This document shows, in pieces, positions 61,778 to 64,000 of a stretch of 64,000 nucleotides of DNA (position 1 is its first letter; the number at the start of each line of letters is the position of its first letter). Source of the stretch: an uncultured Methanobrevibacter sp. (GTDB taxonomy: Archaea > Methanobacteriota > Methanobacteria > Methanobacteriales > Methanobacteriaceae); NCBI RefSeq assembly GCF_900314695.1, contig NZ_OMWD01000013.1, positions 41,292 through 105,291 of the forward strand, read 5' to 3'. The translations under genes and the position numbers were made by a program. The notes beneath the pieces were generated by a model that worked only from the letters and a program-made list of their open reading frames with translations, did not search any database and was not told the DNA's origin.

Positions 61778-61820
61778 GCCATGTTAGGTGGGGGGATTGT
61801 GTCTCTTTTAAAAACATGGC
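61778..61820. other. Inverted repeat GCCATGTT / AACATGGC
   Basis: Eight-base perfect arms (61778-61785, 61813-61820) with a 27-base loop holding GGTGGGGGG. It sits between the small membrane protein and the MATE gene and may terminate the former; T-runs follow near 61841. Confidence 0.4.
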
Positions 61821-61902
61821 ATTCATTGATTTTTGTGTGGCTTTTTTATACAAAAATCTCAAATAACTAATTTTATATCTGAATAAATTTTAATATTAAC
61901 TT

Positions 61903-63273
61903 ATGTTAAGTAATGATTCATCAGATAATGTTGACATAATGCTTCAAAATCCAAAAAAAGCATTAATTAAAATGTCAATGCCCCTTATTGTTTCATTGCT
62001 TATTTCTAGTTTCTATAATCTGATTGATGCTGCATGGGTTTCGGGTCTGGGTGCTGATGCCCTTGCAGGTGTGGGATTTTTCACACCTGTATTTATGGTT
62101 CTGGTCGGTTTTGGAAATGGTCTTGGTGCGGGTGCCGCTTTTGCAATTTCAAAATATTTGGGCGAAGAAAATAAGATTAAAGCGGATAATGCATCAATGC
62201 ATTCAATATTTCTGGATATCATAGTTTCCATAATCTTAACAATAATACTGTTGCTTTTATTGAATCCAATATTAAATTCAATGGGTGCAGGTTCAACAAT
62301 TGGCTATGCAGCAGATTATGGAAACATTATTTTAATCGGCTCAATTTTTATCATCCTTTCAAATGCATTGTATGGTATTTTCAGGGGTGAAGGAGATACA
62401 ACACGTCCAATGTATGCAATGGTTGCATCAGCCATTTTGAATATGATTTTGGACCCTATATTTATTTACACATTGAATATGGGCGTTAAAGGTGCGGCTA
62501 TCGCTACAATTATCTCATCAATAGTTGTAATCTTGATTTTATTGTATTGGTTTTATGTTAAAAAGGACACATTCTTAAAGCCGTACTTGGTTAATTTTAA
62601 GTTTAAGGCGGATATTTCAAAAGATATTGTCAAGGTTGGAATTCCTGCAAGTATTCAGCTTTTAAACAACGCATTTTTTGCAGCCGTATTTTCCGCACTT
62701 TTGGCATATGTGGGATCAACCGATTCAGTAGCGGTTTATTCAACAGGATGGAGAATTGTCACAATTGGAACAACCCCTCTTTTAGCTATTGGAACGGCTT
62801 TGATTTCTGTCATTGCTGCCAATTATGGGGCTCAAAATTATAAGAATATTCAGATTGCTCATAGGTATGCAATGAAGGTTTCAATTGTAATTGCATTAAT
62901 TGTAGCTGTTTTAACCAATGTATTTGCAGGAGATATTGCTCATGTCTTTGCATCAAGCGGTAGCAGTGTCAGAATAGCTTCAGAACTTACAAGCTTTCTA
63001 TCATGGATAGTGATATATTATCCGACAATGGCTGTAGGTGTCGCTTCAACTTATGTTTTCCAGGGAATTGGAAAAGGATTGACTGCAATGTTTCAAACAA
63101 TCATGAGGGAAACAGGTTTTACAATACTTTTTGCAGTTTTATTTGGTGTCATTTTAGGTTATGGTGTATGGGGGGCTTGGATGGGTATCGTTTTGGGTGA
63201 AATAGTCTCAAACAATATTACGATGGTCTGGGCTGACTGGCAGATAAAAAGATTAATGGATATTAATGGTTAG
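61903..63273 (+). CDS. MATE-family multidrug/Na+-coupled efflux protein
   Basis: 456 residues, twelve membrane helices in two related halves, starting NPKKALIKMSMPLIVSLLIS, with GAGAAFAISKYLGEE and GFTILFAVLFGVILGYG. MATE transporters expel cationic drugs or metabolites using Na+ or H+. A TATA-like TTTTATATC 25-30 bases upstream suggests a near-leaderless message. It overlaps the convergent ABC ATPase gene by 4 bases. Confidence 0.9.
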   Translation: MLSNDSSDNVDIMLQNPKKALIKMSMPLIVSLLISSFYNLIDAAWVSGLGADALAGVGFFTPVFMVLVGFGNGLGAGAAFAISKYLGEENKIKADNASMHSIFLDIIVSIILTIILLLLLNPILNSMGAGSTIGYAADYGNIILIGSIFIILSNALYGIFRGEGDTTRPMYAMVASAILNMILDPIFIYTLNMGVKGAAIATIISSIVVILILLYWFYVKKDTFLKPYLVNFKFKADISKDIVKVGIPASIQLLNNAFFAAVFSALLAYVGSTDSVAVYSTGWRIVTIGTTPLLAIGTALISVIAANYGAQNYKNIQIAHRYAMKVSIVIALIVAVLTNVFAGDIAHVFASSGSSVRIASELTSFLSWIVIYYPTMAVGVASTYVFQGIGKGLTAMFQTIMRETGFTILFAVLFGVILGYGVWGAWMGIVLGEIVSNNITMVWADWQIKRLMDING

Positions 63274-63884
63274 ACACCATTAATATCTTTCAAATAGATT
63301 ACTTCATCACAGATTCTATCGACCAAAGGCATATCATGACTTACAAGTAGCATTCCCATATTTCTGTTTTTAACAATTTCAATAACTGATGTCAGGATTT
63401 GCACTTGTGTTATTGCATCAAGCATGGTGGTCATTTCATCTGCGATTATGAATTTTGTTTTTGGATTCAGGGCTCTTAAAACGGAAAATCTCTGTAGCTC
63501 TCCTCCGGATAGTTCCTGCGGAAACCTTGTAAGCCATGATTTCTGAATACCGAATTCAGATAATAGATAGTCATCAGGCATCCATGATTCATCCAATACT
63601 TCCTTCATTTTCCATTTTGGATTCATTACTTTTTCAGGGTGCTGATATATTAATTGAACTGGACAGAATTCCTTTTTGGGCAGTTTTTGACCATCCAATG
63701 TAACGTTGCCTTCGAATTTATTAACATATCCTGATAGAATTTTGCACAATGTTGACTTTCCGCTTCCGCTGTCTCCAACCAAACCTGTGATTTTGGTGTT
63801 GTCGAGACTGATGTCAATATCCTTTAGGATGTATTCTTTTGATGAAGGGTATTTAAATGAGATGTTTGTTGCTTTTAGTTCCAT
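63270..63884 (-). CDS. Oligopeptide/nickel ABC transporter ATPase (NikE/DppF-like)
   Basis: 204 residues, ATPase only: Walker A GDSGSGKSTLCKIL, signature LSGGELQRFSVLRAL, Walker B FIIADEMT. The second of the ATPase pair in peptide/nickel uptake systems. ATG 63884 follows AAGAAGGTGCATAAAA, overlapping the end of the upstream ATPase gene. Shorter than typical DppF because the C-terminal extension is missing. Nickel is a plausible cargo in a methanogen, but cargo cannot be read from the ATPase. Confidence 0.85.
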   Translation of the reverse strand: MELKATNISFKYPSSKEYILKDIDISLDNTKITGLVGDSGSGKSTLCKILSGYVNKFEGNVTLDGQKLPKKEFCPVQLIYQHPEKVMNPKWKMKEVLDESWMPDDYLLSEFGIQKSWLTRFPQELSGGELQRFSVLRALNPKTKFIIADEMTTMLDAITQVQILTSVIEIVKNRNMGMLLVSHDMPLVDRICDEVIYLKDINGV

Positions 63885-63886
63885 TT

Positions 63887-64000
63887 TTATGCACCTTCTT
63901 GGTATTTGAAGCATCGGATTTTTTTGTTTCCGAGGTCGATGAGTTGTGGTCTTTCATGTTTGCATCTTTCGAATTTCATTTCGCATCTGTCGTAGTATGG
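63887..64000 (-). CDS. Oligopeptide/nickel ABC transporter ATPase (NikD/DppD-like), C-terminal end only
   Basis: The last 37 codons of a leftward gene cut by the window edge, ending EGA-stop at 63887-63889. The visible tail (CEMKFERCKHERPQLIDLG... IRCFKYQ) has the spaced cysteines of the C-terminal oligopeptide-transporter ATPase extension. It partners the ATPase at 63270-63884. Confidence 0.7.
   Translation of the reverse strand, partial: PYYDRCEMKFERCKHERPQLIDLGNKKIRCFKYQEGA

Overview
The window reads as chromosome of a methanogenic archaeon, most likely a gut or rumen Methanobrevibacter (order Methanobacteriales). Support comes from a coenzyme F430 synthase (CfbE), an aIF5A with a hypusine loop, pyruvoyl arginine decarboxylase, an HTH-PRTase regulator of the GfcR type, a fused NADP phosphatase/NAD kinase, a very large adhesin-like surface protein, strongly AT-rich intergenic DNA with TTTATATA-type TATA boxes, and GGTGAT/GGAGG ribosome binding sites. 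Genus-level assignment is inference from gene content; no rRNA is present. I saw no tRNA, rRNA, CRISPR array or transposase.

Layout. 0-13.4 kb is mostly housekeeping: the end of a degenerate HsdM-like protein, a Kef-type antiporter, GfcR-like regulator, a sugar-nucleotide dehydrogenase, hemC, cfbE, NADP phosphatase/NAD kinase, and an arginine decarboxylase / aIF5A / agmatinase group, then a ferredoxin-type membrane protein and a purine permease. 13.4-16.6 kb is an uncharacterised unit: a winged-helix regulator divergent, across two palindromes, from a four-gene operon encoding a secreted protein, an unknown protein and two zinc-ribbon proteins. 16.7-21.4 kb holds a TIGR00300 enzyme overlapping adenine deaminase, a DUF447 protein and a SIS-domain protein.

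22.0-25.5 kb is the strangest stretch. An Hsp20 gene has its promoter region (72 bp, one mismatch) repeated 2.9 kb away. Between the two copies lie two tandem, about 200 bp-spaced structured elements, a third rod-like structured element, a tiny membrane-peptide ORF, and a Fic-domain gene bracketed by a roughly 130 bp direct repeat built on ten copies of a 13-mer (GGTTGATGATTAA). This is the best candidate here for something undescribed.

25.5-34 kb carries two MFS transporters, a methyltransferase, a 1108-residue adhesin with an embedded papain-like peptidase, and a ferredoxin-nitroreductase. 34-39 kb is an envelope-sugar group (UDP-sugar dehydrogenase, GtrB/GtrA-like pair, GT39-like protein, polysaccharide deacetylase). 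39-46.8 kb is housekeeping again (NOG1-like GTPase, AMMECR1, TldD, GMC-type flavoprotein, then a hisA-ribL-argC-flavodoxin-pyrI gene string).

46.9-63.3 kb looks like a metal-homeostasis region: an AraC regulator, a two-gene ABC transporter, a MacB-like ATPase with two paralogous FtsX-type permeases, a C_GCAxxG protein, an ArsR regulator with a His-rich P1B-type ATPase, and a small PacL-like membrane protein. Three near-identical palindromes (TTTAGGTATRCCTAAA type, resembling DtxR-family iron/manganese boxes) sit upstream of the two ABC operons and the small membrane protein, which suggests one shared metal-responsive regulon. The window ends with a MATE transporter and two oligopeptide/nickel ABC ATPase genes, the last cut by the edge.
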